Shown: positions 1-7,814, numbered from the stretch's first letter. The stretch: DNA of 12,017 nt from Bryobacterales bacterium (GCA_003139735.1 PLGA01000078.1:4970-16986), one strand, 5' to 3'. Notes: generated by a model from the letters alone, not told the origin. Program-made: numbers and translations.

Positions 1-1181
1 GCGTACACCCAGGTCCCCGCGGCTGTAGCGGCCTTGGCCGCCGCAATCGCCTGCTGGCATTGATAAAAGGCGGAAGGATACGTGGGCTTCGTGGTCGAGG
101 CCCCCGGTATGTCGCCCGGCTTCGAGGTTGCGTTGCCATCGCTGAGGATGATGAGCACGTTCTGAGTATTCGCGGACGCTGCCGCGGCGAGCGCCGCCTG
201 CGCTTGGTAAATTGCCTGGGCGTAATACGTTCCATAGCCGCCTTTGGCTTGCATGTTACCCTTGCTCTTGCTGGTTCCGACCGCCTCCGCAAGGTTGGAG
301 CTGCCGTATAGCGACGCGGCGCTGTCGGAGCTGCGGTAATCGCTCGAGAAGTTCACGATCTGGTATGTCGAAGTAGCCGGAAAGGGGGTCGCGTACGCTT
401 CCGTCGTAAGCGTACCGCCGTTGTAGTCGGCCTTAGCCGAAGTCGTCGACACCGCTGGAAATGCGAATAGGCTGACCTTATCGACCGCTTTGGCCACGTT
501 GCCACCCCCACCGCTGGCATTCGCCGTGATCGCGCCGCAGCTCGACAGGGATGCGGAACAGGGCGAAAGCTCGTTCAGCAACGTCTGGACGCCGGCCAAC
601 GCGCAGTTGAGTCTTGTGGAGGCGCAGTTGCTGTCGCTGTCCGTGTCACTCATCGAATCGGTCGTATCGACGAGGATCGCAACGTTGAAGGGGCCGTTAG
701 TCGATCCCTTCGCGGCCGCGGTCGCGGTTGCCGTAATCGTGAACGAGCCTATACCAACCAACCTAAGGAAAGTCAGTGGCACGGTCACTTGTTGCTTCAC
801 GCGAATCGCGTTTGCGAGTGCCGGAGTGCCGCACGCGATTCCTGTCAGCAACGGGCTCGTGGAGTCGCACCAAGTATCGGGATACCCGGATGCCATCGTA
901 ACGTTTGGCAGATTGGGCTTGGCGTTAAGGGCTCCCGATACGCCGCTGAACGATGTCGCGACGGCTGCCGCCGAGGAACTGGGCAAGGCCTGCGCTCCCG
1001 CCAACGCCGCCGCATTCGTCGATGACTGGAGCTCGTTATAGCTTATATATAGCCGGCCGGCGTCGATCACGAATCCCGCAAATGCGAGGAGGAAAACCAT
1101 TGCTACCGCCACGAGCGGAAGGATCTGCCCGCGCCGGCCCCGGCGCGCCCAACGTATACACGACTTTCTGTCTTGGCTCAT
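1..1181 (-). CDS. tadG: TadG-like pilus protein with von Willebrand A domain (C-terminus cut by window edge)
   Basis: Partial gene of 393 codons, open at the left edge. The N-terminus is basic and Arg/Gly-rich (RRGRRGQILPL, residues 13-23). One membrane helix follows (about 20-39), and then FVIDAGRLYISYNELQ, a hallmark of the TadG/TadE N-terminal region (TadE-like and Tad_N domains), with an Ala-rich NAAALAGAQAL stretch. A von Willebrand A domain starts near residue 167. Its metal site reads DTTDSMS (172-178), and the second conserved element is IILSDGNA around D348-G349. TadG proteins with such domains are anchored in the inner membrane with a large exported part and are thought to act as a minor or tip adhesin or assembly factor; this role is inferred from the family. 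The ATG overlaps the upstream tadE stop by 4 nt (ATGA), implying translational coupling. The domain is still incomplete at the edge. Confidence 0.85.
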   Translation of the reverse strand, partial: MSQDRKSCIRWARRGRRGQILPLVAVAMVFLLAFAGFVIDAGRLYISYNELQSSTNAAALAGAQALPSSSAAAVATSFSGVSGALNAKPNLPNVTMASGYPDTWCDSTSPLLTGIACGTPALANAIRVKQQVTVPLTFLRLVGIGSFTITATATAAAKGSTNGPFNVAILVDTTDSMSDTDSDSNCASTRLNCALAGVQTLLNELSPCSASLSSCGAITANASGGGGNVAKAVDKVSLFAFPAVSTTSAKADYNGGTLTTEAYATPFPATSTYQIVNFSSDYRSSDSAASLYGSSNLAEAVGTSKSKGNMQAKGGYGTYYAQAIYQAQAALAAAASANTQNVLIILSDGNATSKPGDIPGASTTKPTYPSAFYQCQQAIAAAKAATAAGTWVY

Positions 1182-1795
1182 TGCACAATCTCCGCGATTT
1201 GCGCCGTCAAGGTACAGCCCGGCGAAAGGTTGGCTCCGTAGACAATCAGGCTGCAAGGATAAGTCGCCGTTACCTGGGCGGTCGCGCCAGACGCCAGATT
1301 CCCTACCGCCCCGGCGCTGTCGCAGGACGCACCGGGATACCCGACCCCATTCAGGTTAAACGATAACGATATACCCGTCGATTTGAGGAGTGGCGCCGCG
1401 TTGTGGATCGCTGTGGCGGCGGTTGCGCACGGGTCCGTGGTTTGCCCCCGGCTGACCGAGAGAATTTGTCCGCCGATGGTTACGGCATTCGTCAGACTCA
1501 GGTAGTTATTGAAGGCGATCCCAAACGTGGCGATTCCCGTCACGATAAGCAATAGAATCGGCAGGCTCACGGCGAGCTCAATAAGCGCCTGTCCTCGCCG
1601 GCCGCGGTTAGGAAGGCGGGAGTGGACATGTTCGCCCAAAGACCGGATTCCGGCATTCACTCCCGATTTGATGACCGGACCGCGTGGATTAAAAGCTGGC
1701 GGGGTCCCGGTCTGGTTGTAAACTCCGGTAGACAGCCGGCTCGGTGGCCTTGTCATGTCTGGGACGGTCGATCCCAACTCGCTGAAATCTACCAT
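1178..1795 (-). CDS. tadE: TadE-type pseudopilin
   Basis: Predicted 205 aa with the start chosen here. The core motif is RGQALIEL (residues 67-74) followed by a hydrophobic helix to about residue 94 and the segment AFNNYLSLTNAVTIGGQILS, typical of TadE/TadF. GQALIE matches the Flp processing site GQDLIE, so cleavage by the prepilin peptidase after G68 with Glu at +5 is plausible. The exported part has four Cys (about 113, 148, 171, 184), which could form disulfides. Start: the ATG at 1795 has a good Shine-Dalgarno (GAGG, 9 nt upstream) and overlaps the pilZ end by 7 nt. An earlier in-frame ATG at 1828 and later starts (ATG 1756, TTG 1639) are possible. The 66 residues before the processing site are unusually long for a leader and look unconserved. 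The stop overlaps the tadG start. Confidence 0.8.
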   Translation of the reverse strand: MVDFSELGSTVPDMTRPPSRLSTGVYNQTGTPPAFNPRGPVIKSGVNAGIRSLGEHVHSRLPNRGRRGQALIELAVSLPILLLIVTGIATFGIAFNNYLSLTNAVTIGGQILSVSRGQTTDPCATAATAIHNAAPLLKSTGISLSFNLNGVGYPGASCDSAGAVGNLASGATAQVTATYPCSLIVYGANLSPGCTLTAQIAEIVQ

Positions 1796-2196
1796 GTTTG
1801 CCGCCCTCGTCGAACGCTCCTGAAGCATTCGTCCCTTAAACGCGAAACCCCAATGCCGGTTTCCAGGAACTGCTGGAATTGCCGCTGCTGCTGCCGGTCC
1901 ATATTGTCAAATTCCATTCCCATGCCGCGGAAATCGATGTAAACAATCCGCGCCCACAGTCCGAAGGCCGCCTTGGACGAAGACTGGCCCTGCCCGTCGC
2001 ACTCCAGCACCAGATGGATCACCGTCCCGACGCACCAGTCCGCTCCGGTTTCAATGTACGCGCCGCCTTCGCCGATATCGCAAACGCGAAGCCGCAGGCA
2101 CAGCCCGCCGGTCCAGTAGAACGCCTTGAAGGCGGGCGCTGGGGACCGGGCCTTCTTCCTCCGTTCCTTGGGCCTGCCGCGGCCTGGAAAATTCAA
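1789..2196 (-). CDS. PilZ-domain protein
   Basis: 135 aa, read as a PilZ cyclic di-GMP receptor. It starts with a basic segment holding RxxxR (RKKAR, residues 13-17), the usual ligand-binding arginines. The second motif region is DIGEGGAYIETG (40-51), which aligns with the (D/N)xSxxG motif but has Gly in place of Ser. The barrel continues through WARIVYIDFRGMGMEF (81-96), a typical PilZ ending, followed by a Gln/Arg-rich helix and a basic tail of about 25 residues. The start is TTG at 2196: no early ATG exists, and GAGG lies 7 nt upstream, overlapping the TGA of the DUF192 gene. The 3' end overlaps tadE. Position in the operon suggests cyclic di-GMP input to pilus assembly; that is inference, and the altered second motif may weaken binding. 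Confidence 0.8.
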   Translation of the reverse strand: MNFPGRGRPKERRKKARSPAPAFKAFYWTGGLCLRLRVCDIGEGGAYIETGADWCVGTVIHLVLECDGQGQSSSKAAFGLWARIVYIDFRGMGMEFDNMDRQQQRQFQQFLETGIGVSRLRDECFRSVRRGRQTW

Positions 2197-2205
2197 GGAC
2201 CTACC

Positions 2206-2625
2206 TCACCTTCCCGTGTCCATGGCCTCGGGGGACTCGCTCAGCCTCGATTCCAGATACCGGTCCACCTGCTCCGGCGACTTAATCAACAGTCGATCTC
2301 CTACCTGCGTGCCGGACTTGTAGATGCTGCCAGCCGGCAATTCCAGCACGCTGCTGCAGCGGAGCCGCAGGGGACCAACCCTCAACGGACCGAGGTGCTC
2401 AATCAGATGGACAACCCGGCACTCGGAGTCCAGGTAGATCGCGTCGATCGAGAACAACAGCCCGAAGGTGTGGATGCCGCGGGACGGTACCACCCACACG
2501 GCCTCATCGGACCGGAGTTTGATCCGGCCCAAGAGGCCGCGCAGGCGCGCCAGCGGCGTATCGGCAGCCGAAACACCAAGGTTGATGAACGACTGCCGAG
2601 AAATATTGAACGCGTATAGGGTCAT
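2206..2625 (-). CDS. DUF192 family protein
   Basis: 139 aa from the ATG at 2625. The family core is clear: ARLRGLLGR (26-34), then VWVVPSRGIHTFGLLFSIDAIYLD (43-66), and near the end SSVLELPAGS plus SGTQVGDRLLI (91-114). DUF192 (COG1430) proteins are small beta-rich proteins of unknown biochemical role, often exported. In Acidobacteriota and some other groups they recur inside Tad loci, as here, directly after the platform genes. No signal peptide is visible with this start. The ATG at 2625 is preferred because GAGG lies 7 nt upstream and the family usually begins with a short strand just before the LRGLLGR motif. An in-frame GTG at 2700 would add 25 residues and overlap the preceding micro-ORF. 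The stop codon sits within the Shine-Dalgarno of pilZ. Confidence 0.8.
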   Translation of the reverse strand: MTLYAFNISRQSFINLGVSAADTPLARLRGLLGRIKLRSDEAVWVVPSRGIHTFGLLFSIDAIYLDSECRVVHLIEHLGPLRVGPLRLRCSSVLELPAGSIYKSGTQVGDRLLIKSPEQVDRYLESRLSESPEAMDTGR

Positions 2626-2689
2626 TGCCACCCTCGCCTCATCCTTGTTCGCGATCGGGAACGGGGAAGTGCCGACAAAGCTGAACAGC

Positions 2690-2785
2690 TTAGTCAACAC
2701 GCTTTTTCCGCCGGCGGATCAGTATCAAGAGAACCACCACAAACGCGGCTGCTGCAATGATCCGGATCAAGGTCGTGTTATCCAT
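2690..2785 (-). CDS. 31-residue single-pass membrane micro-protein in the Tad operon
   Basis: A short reading frame between tadC and the DUF192 gene. It begins MDNTTLIRIIAAAAF, continues as a hydrophobic stretch (about residues 6-23) and ends RRRKKRVD before TAA. This gives one predicted membrane helix with a strongly positive C-terminus, suggesting the C-terminal end stays in the cytoplasm. It has one of the best Shine-Dalgarno sequences in the operon (AAGGAG, 8 nt before the ATG) and lies 27 nt after tadC. I recognise no family. By position it may be an accessory of the TadB/TadC platform or of the DUF192 protein, but function is unknown. The ideal ribosome site, membrane-helix pattern and exact fit in the gap argue that it is real. 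Confidence 0.6.
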   Translation of the reverse strand: MDNTTLIRIIAAAAFVVVLLILIRRRKKRVD

Positions 2786-2812
2786 TTGTAAGCTCCTTTT
2801 CTGTGTCTAGGT

Positions 2813-3730
2813 TCAAATATATTTGGCGAATCCCTCTGACAATGTGATGAAGGCCGGTCCCAAAGTCACGATGAAGATGGACGGGAAAATGAACAAAACC
2901 AAGGGAAAGACCAGCTTTACGGTCGTCTTGGCCGCCCGTTCTTCCGCCCGTTGGCGCCGCTGTGTACGCAACGTGTCCGAATAGACCCGCAAGGTCTTCG
3001 AAATACTCGTGCCGTAGTTATCCGCCTGAATCAGCGTGTTGGTCAGCGCGCGGACGCTGTCGATATTGACCCGCGCCGCGAAGTTCTTTAACGCCTCTTC
3101 GCGGGTCCGGCCCGCCTTCTGTTCCAGGTTGAGCAACTGGAACTCGTCGCGGATCTCAGGCTGACTTACTTTGAGCTCTTCCCCTACGCGGTAAATCGTC
3201 TGGTCCAGGCCAAGTCCGGCTTCGCTGCAAATCACCATGAGGTCCAGAGCCTCGGGCAACCCGGCCCTGATCTTGAGCTGGCGGCTTGAGATGCGATTTG
3301 CAAGCCAATAATCTGGCGTCAGAAAACCAACCACCACCGCGATCCCGTAAGCGAAGAAAAAACCGAACCGATATAGACCCGTCAGTGTCACAGCCACCGC
3401 AAGCGCGATAGGAACGGCCGCCTTGGCGCCATAGAAGATGTTGACGGCGGTTTCATCGCGGTAGCCGGCTCGGATCAAGCGCTTCTGAATGACCGAAACC
3501 TCAGCGGGACTCCGGGGCAGCAGGTTCTGGAACGGTTTCACCATCGCCTCCACCGGCGACTGCCGCCGCGGTATCGGGCGGTGAAAGAACTTTGCTCCCG
3601 AAGAACTGGTTCGCGGCCCCACGATACTGGCGAGCCTGTTCATAAACACATCCCGCCGGAATACCAGGAGACCGATGCTGGCCGTGAGGCCGAATGCAGC
3701 CAGAAATGCGATTGCGAGCAAAATCATCAT
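2813..3730 (-). CDS. tadC: Tad pilus inner-membrane platform protein TadC (type II secretion F family)
   Basis: 305 aa, the usual TadC size. Layout: an N-terminal helix (3-23), a cytoplasmic part, two close helices (about 104-140), then the T2SSF domain with LPEALDLMVICSEAGLGLDQ (158-177). This is followed by a cytoplasmic segment including LEQKAGRTREEALKNFA and the conserved RAEERAAK (261-268), and a final hydrophobic region (273-295). TadC pairs with TadB in the inner membrane as the platform on which the CpaF ATPase acts to add pilin subunits. Two adjacent ATGs exist (3730 and 3727). GAGG, overlapping the tadB TGA, sits 8 nt before the first. The gap to tadB is 10 nt, so the two are probably translationally coupled and made in matched amounts. 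Confidence 0.93.
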   Translation of the reverse strand: MMILLAIAFLAAFGLTASIGLLVFRRDVFMNRLASIVGPRTSSSGAKFFHRPIPRRQSPVEAMVKPFQNLLPRSPAEVSVIQKRLIRAGYRDETAVNIFYGAKAAVPIALAVAVTLTGLYRFGFFFAYGIAVVVGFLTPDYWLANRISSRQLKIRAGLPEALDLMVICSEAGLGLDQTIYRVGEELKVSQPEIRDEFQLLNLEQKAGRTREEALKNFAARVNIDSVRALTNTLIQADNYGTSISKTLRVYSDTLRTQRRQRAEERAAKTTVKLVFPLVLFIFPSIFIVTLGPAFITLSEGFAKYI

Positions 3731-3740
3731 AGCGGGTGCC

Positions 3741-4709
3741 TCATATCCGGATATTCACAATTTTGCGTATAATGAGCGTGCCGATGGTAGTCGAGATCGC
3801 GGAGCCATAGAGCATCTTCAGACCGATAGGACGCGTCCATAAGAGGCTCACTTGATCCGGGCTCAGCATGTACATGAGAAAACCGAGAACCACCGGCAAA
3901 CCCGCCAGAATGTAGCCCGTCAGACGTCCCTGAGCGGTGTGCACCCCGACCTGCCGCCGCAAGCGGGCATCCTCGCGAATCAGGTGACTGACGCTTTCCA
4001 GGATTTCCGTCAAATTGCCCCCCGTTTCCTTCTGAATCAGGACTCCCGCGGCAATAATCCGGATGTCTTGGATGGGAAGGCGGTATATGAAGTTCGTCAT
4101 GGCGCCCCGCAGATCCAACCCGAAACTCTGTTCTTCGTAACACTGGCGGAACTCCCCGCGGACCGGTTCGGGGGATTCTCTTGCTACCAGTCCCATCGCG
4201 GAGCAGAGACTCTGGCCCGCCCGAATAACGGCGACCATCATATCGATGGCATCGGGCAGGAGCGTGCGGATGCGGTCGAAACGGCGCTGCCGCATATGCC
4301 GGACATAGAGCAGGGGGCCGGCGCCGGCGAGTACAGTCATACCCAACGCCAACAGGTGGGCGTGCGTGCGCAGATCCACAAGATAGCCAACGCCGACGCC
4401 GCATAAGAGGGAAAGCAGCACGAGTCTCCCGACAGTCCACTTGAGGTCCGCCTGCCGCAGCATCAACTGCAGCCTGGGCGCCACGTTGACTCCCTGCAAC
4501 CACCGGTCGAGCGTGGGAATCCCGCTGAGAGTCTCCGTGATCCGGAGATCCAGGGGTGCCCGTTGCCCGCTCAGCGCCACGGGCGCGCTCCGGATTGATT
4601 CCAGGCGGGCCGCAGTCCGTTTCGCCACCGCCGCGCGTCCGGCGGTGACGCCGAATAACAGCAAGACTATGGCAGCGAATATCGCCGTGAAGACAATTAG
4701 CAACCACAT
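3741..4709 (-). CDS. tadB: Tad pilus inner-membrane platform protein TadB (type II secretion F family)
   Basis: 322 aa. N-terminal membrane helix (2-22), a soluble segment, two helices around 97-135, then the T2SSF domain with RTLLPDAIDMMVAVIRAGQSL (148-168). Further on are FGLDLRGAMTNFIYRLP and IQKETGGNLTEILESVSHLIRE (225-246), both strongly typical of TadB. C-terminal helices lie at about 263-283 and 298-315. It forms the inner-membrane platform with TadC. The ATG has GGAG 9 nt upstream and lies 15 nt after the cpaF stop. Gene order cpaF-tadB-tadC is the standard Tad arrangement. A long antisense-like frame over this gene on the same strand is a GC-driven shadow. Confidence 0.94.
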   Translation of the reverse strand: MWLLIVFTAIFAAIVLLLFGVTAGRAAVAKRTAARLESIRSAPVALSGQRAPLDLRITETLSGIPTLDRWLQGVNVAPRLQLMLRQADLKWTVGRLVLLSLLCGVGVGYLVDLRTHAHLLALGMTVLAGAGPLLYVRHMRQRRFDRIRTLLPDAIDMMVAVIRAGQSLCSAMGLVARESPEPVRGEFRQCYEEQSFGLDLRGAMTNFIYRLPIQDIRIIAAGVLIQKETGGNLTEILESVSHLIREDARLRRQVGVHTAQGRLTGYILAGLPVVLGFLMYMLSPDQVSLLWTRPIGLKMLYGSAISTTIGTLIIRKIVNIRI

Positions 4710-4724
4710 CGTCCGTCGCTCCAG

Positions 4725-6005
4725 TTAAGACACTTCCGTAACTTGCTCGAAGAGCTCTTGTGGCAGCAGGATGCCCGCCACTCGCAACTTTTCCAGAAAT
4801 TTCGGCCGGATGCCGCTGGGCCGAAACGATCCCACCACGGCGCCGTTCGGGCCTATGCCGCGACGCACGAACGTAAAGATATCCTGCATGCTTACGATGT
4901 CGTTCTCCATGCCCGTTATCTCGGCGAGACTTACCACGCGGCGGCTTCCGTCGCTCATCCGCGAGATCTGCACCACCAGGCCGATCGCGGATGCGATTTG
5001 TTGCCGGACAGCCCTCTCGGGAAGGTTGAAATTCGCCATCGCTACCATGGATTCCAGGCGCGCCATCGCGTCGCGGCAAGTGTTGGCGTGAATCGTCGTC
5101 ATCGATCCCTCGTGGCCCGTGTTCATGGCTTGTAGCATGTCAAAGGCCTCTTCGCCGCGCACCTCGCCGATGATGATCCGATCGGGACGCATGCGCAGGC
5201 TGTTGACCAACAACTGCCTTTGCCGGACCGCTCCCACCCCTTCCACATTCGGCGGCCTGGTTTCCAGCCGGACGACGTTCTCTTGTTGCATCTGTAATTC
5301 CGCGGCATCCTCGATGGTCACCAGGCGCTCTGTCGGCGGAATATACTTCGAAAGCATGTTCAGGAAGGTCGTCTTGCCGGCTCCCGTGCCGCCCGAGATC
5401 AGGATGCTGATTCTTGCGCGCACGGCCGCCGACAGAATCGCAAGCATCTCGCTCGAAATGCTCTTGTTCTCCACCAACTTCTCGGCCGTCAGCGGCGTCG
5501 TTCCGAAGCGGCGAATCGAGACGGCCGGCCCATCCAGAGCGAGCGGCGGAATGATGGCATTTACGCGCGATCCGTCGGCAAGCCGGGCATCCACCATGGG
5601 CGACGACTCATCCACGCGCCGGCCCACCGCCCCCACGATCCGGTCGATGATCTGCAACAAGTGCCGGTCATCGCGAAACTTGACATCCACCTTCTGCAGT
5701 TTGCCGAAGCGCTCGACAAAAACCATGTCTTTGCCGTTCACCAGGATGTCCGAGATGGTCGGGTCGGCCAGCAGCGCTTCAAGCGGCCCTAGGCCGAATA
5801 CCTCGTCGAGCAGTTCCGCCTGAAGCCGGTCCTTTTCCGCCGCGTTCAAAAGCAGCTTTTCCCTTGCGGCAATATCCAGAATCAGGGCCGCGACCGCTTG
5901 TTTGGCGGTGCCGTTGGCGGTTGCCGACAGTTTCTCCAAGTCCAACTGCGCAAGCAGCGTCCGGTGTACATCGCGTTTGACCAGTTCGAACCCTCTATCA
6001 TCCAT
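4725..6005 (-). CDS. cpaF: Tad pilus assembly ATPase CpaF/TadA
   Basis: 426 aa hexameric secretion ATPase of the GspE/VirB11 superfamily that powers Flp pilus assembly at the cytoplasmic face. An N-terminal helical domain (1-70) is followed by [20 protein letters not shown] (72-91) and the conserved Arg-rich [21 protein letters not shown] (129-149). Catalytic elements are intact: Walker A GGTGAGKT (205-212), Asp box TIEDAAEL (230-237), Walker [13 protein letters not shown] (276-287) and His box GSMTTIHA (300-307). The ATG is preceded by AAGG at 7 nt. It sits 26 nt after cpaE and 15 nt before tadB. Length and motifs are normal for the family, so the protein should be active. Confidence 0.96.
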   Translation of the reverse strand: MDDRGFELVKRDVHRTLLAQLDLEKLSATANGTAKQAVAALILDIAAREKLLLNAAEKDRLQAELLDEVFGLGPLEALLADPTISDILVNGKDMVFVERFGKLQKVDVKFRDDRHLLQIIDRIVGAVGRRVDESSPMVDARLADGSRVNAIIPPLALDGPAVSIRRFGTTPLTAEKLVENKSISSEMLAILSAAVRARISILISGGTGAGKTTFLNMLSKYIPPTERLVTIEDAAELQMQQENVVRLETRPPNVEGVGAVRQRQLLVNSLRMRPDRIIIGEVRGEEAFDMLQAMNTGHEGSMTTIHANTCRDAMARLESMVAMANFNLPERAVRQQIASAIGLVVQISRMSDGSRRVVSLAEITGMENDIVSMQDIFTFVRRGIGPNGAVVGSFRPSGIRPKFLEKLRVAGILLPQELFEQVTEVS

Positions 6006-6031
6006 TTGGCAACCTTATAGCTCGCATCTAA

Positions 6032-7273
6032 TTACCCGAAAAGTCCCTTACGCTTTCGTTGTTCCGGAGCCCTGCCGCACGCCGCGCGCGCCATGCGGCG
6101 CAACGAATCGGCGATGGGGCCTTTTTCCGATACCACCGGCGCGCCGGAGTCCGCCGCGCGCCGCGCAGCCGCGTAGTCGTTAGGCACCTTCCATTTCGGC
6201 GCGATGCCTAACGTCTTGCCCAGTTGTTCGTCGTTGAAATGCGCCCACCGTCCTTCAAACCGGTTCAGCACCAACTCGACGTTCGGCTCGCCGTAAGCTT
6301 GCAGATAGGCCACAAACCGCTGGCAACTGCGCAGCGACGGGATGTCGGTCTGCGTAACCAGGTAGATTGTGCTGGCCATCTGAAACAAGGGGGCCGCTTC
6401 CGCCGGGCTCAGGCCGGCATCGATGACCACGTAAGGGAACTGAGCGCCCATCAGGTCCACCAATTTACCGACGCTGCTGCTTTCCACGGGTGACGAGTTG
6501 TAGACGTCGGGCGCGGCCAGCACAGAGAGGCCCGTGCCAGAGCGCGTCATTAAAGTGGAAACGAATTCTCTGTCGAGCCGCTTCGGGTTGGCGAGCGCCT
6601 CGGCGATGGTGAAGACCGGCGTGAGACCCAGAAGTACGGCTACATCGCCAAGATGTGGATGCAGGTCGAGCAGGGCGACTTCGCCACCCGTCTCCTGACG
6701 GAGCGCTACGGCGAAGTTAGTCGCTAATGTGGTAACGCCGCTGCCCCCCTTCGCGCCCCAAAACACCAGGATCTTCCCACGCACCGCCTTGTCCAGCGAC
6801 TCCGCCCGGCGCGCCGAAGCGCGAAGCAGGGCTTCGCTAAGGACGTTGGACGGGATTACTCCCGACAGAAACTCGCGCGCCCCGGCGCGCATGCTGCTGA
6901 CCAAGAGTTCGGGTTGCTGGGTGGCGGAGTAGACCATTACCGTCGCCGACGGTTTGCGGGCGCAGATTGTCTCCACCAGGTCCAGCGCGGCATTCGTATC
7001 GGTGTCGATTTCAATCACGAACGCATCGCAGTCCTGCTCGAGCACCGTCAGAAGATGGTTGAATGCCGGGTAGAGAGCCAATTGGCTGACTATGTTCGCC
7101 TGCTGCGTCCCGAGTGCCCGCGATAGCGCACGGCGGTGTGCTTCGTTGGGGCAGATCAGGACTACGTCCGAACTTCCGTGCATGCGCGGAATCACTCTGG
7201 CCTCCGGATGCCGCTGCGCCTCGGCCGCATCATCCGTTTTCGGTTGCGGTCCCGTTAAATCCGATAAGGACAT
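6032..7273 (-). CDS. cpaE: Pilus localisation ATPase CpaE/TadZ (receiver-like plus ParA/MinD-like domain)
   Basis: 413 aa. Residues 36-150 form a receiver-like domain (VVLICPNEAHRRALSRAL, then AFVIEIDTDTNAALDLV and SSMRAGAREFL) that does not clearly show a standard phosphorylation site. From 167 on is a MinD/ParA-type ATPase domain: ILVFWGAKGGSGVTTLATNFA, with the deviant P-loop KGGSGVTT at 175-182, then ALLDLHPHLGD (200-210) and FPYVVIDAGLSP. The P-loop lysine is replaced by Val, as happens in atypical TadZ proteins, while the signature lysine (K175) is kept. TadZ/CpaE proteins place the Tad machine in the cell. The C-terminus is basic (EQRKRKGLFG). The ATG has GGAG 7 nt upstream and lies 18 nt after cpaA, where cpaB and the secretin gene would usually be. 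Confidence 0.92.
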   Translation of the reverse strand: MSLSDLTGPQPKTDDAAEAQRHPEARVIPRMHGSSDVVLICPNEAHRRALSRALGTQQANIVSQLALYPAFNHLLTVLEQDCDAFVIEIDTDTNAALDLVETICARKPSATVMVYSATQQPELLVSSMRAGAREFLSGVIPSNVLSEALLRASARRAESLDKAVRGKILVFWGAKGGSGVTTLATNFAVALRQETGGEVALLDLHPHLGDVAVLLGLTPVFTIAEALANPKRLDREFVSTLMTRSGTGLSVLAAPDVYNSSPVESSSVGKLVDLMGAQFPYVVIDAGLSPAEAAPLFQMASTIYLVTQTDIPSLRSCQRFVAYLQAYGEPNVELVLNRFEGRWAHFNDEQLGKTLGIAPKWKVPNDYAAARRAADSGAPVVSEKGPIADSLRRMARAACGRAPEQRKRKGLFG

Positions 7274-7291
7274 TCTGTCGCTCCACGGTCT

Positions 7292-7813
7292 TCACCGCGC
7301 CAGGAACGAAAGCAACGTTCCTATTGCGATGGCGGGCACGTACGGAATTGCCGTCGCTGCCGTCGCTTGTCGCACTTTCCCGTTGGACCCAGGCGGGCGC
7401 GACCATGGCGTTAGCAAGCCCCCCGCGCTGTCCAGACTGGCGCCCAATGAACCGTGCCACAGCGCCCACCCTGCCGCCAGAACACCTCCGGCCAGCGCGG
7501 TGAAGATGGCCGCCGTGACAAATTGACCCGGTCCGATCCAAGCTCCTACGCCCGCGGCGAGCTTGAGATCGCCCATGCCCATGGCGCCGATCCAGCATGG
7601 AATCCCGAACAGCAGGCCGGCCACGGCAATGCCAGCCAGGCTTCGACCCGCCCCTGGCAGCCTGCCGGCGATGGACTGAACCACCAGACCAGCCACCAGG
7701 AACGGGACCGCCAGCCAGTTCGGTACCCGCCGTGTCCGGATGTCGATCCCGGATGCCACGACAAGCACCGTCGCGCTGGTCCACCAGACTACGCCTTGCA
7801 TCGGAAGCGCCAT
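7292..7813 (-). CDS. cpaA: Type IV prepilin peptidase CpaA/TadV
   Basis: 173 aa polytopic aspartic protease that removes the leader of Flp prepilins and pseudopilins in the inner membrane. Both catalytic aspartates are in context: D24 in GIDIRTRRVPN and D82 in GAMGMGDLKLAAG. About five to six membrane segments are visible (for example 8-23, 34-50, 58-76, 92-116, 154-170), and the C-terminus has the usual IPYVPAIAIGTL. There is no N-terminal methyltransferase domain, as expected for the short CpaA/TadV class. The ATG comes 1 nt after the stop of the second flp gene and has no strong Shine-Dalgarno, so it probably depends on translational coupling. A second in-frame ATG lies four codons later. 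Confidence 0.93.
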   Translation of the reverse strand: MALPMQGVVWWTSATVLVVASGIDIRTRRVPNWLAVPFLVAGLVVQSIAGRLPGAGRSLAGIAVAGLLFGIPCWIGAMGMGDLKLAAGVGAWIGPGQFVTAAIFTALAGGVLAAGWALWHGSLGASLDSAGGLLTPWSRPPGSNGKVRQATAATAIPYVPAIAIGTLLSFLAR

Positions 7814-7814
7814 C

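Noticed and set aside
1879..2619. 246-codon plus-strand frame opposite the PilZ and DUF192 genes
   Set aside because: It is antisense to two genes with recognisable domains. The translation is rich in Gln, Arg and Pro with no family features.
2206..2700. Longer DUF192 protein starting at GTG 2700
   Set aside because: It would overlap the micro-ORF, has a poor Shine-Dalgarno and adds residues unlike the family. The ATG at 2625 has a good Shine-Dalgarno and fits family length.
3727..5079. 450-codon open frame on the minus strand covering tadB and the end of cpaF
   Set aside because: It overlaps two well-supported genes in another frame on the same strand, and its product is Arg/Gly/Pro/His-rich low-complexity sequence typical of a GC-rich shadow.
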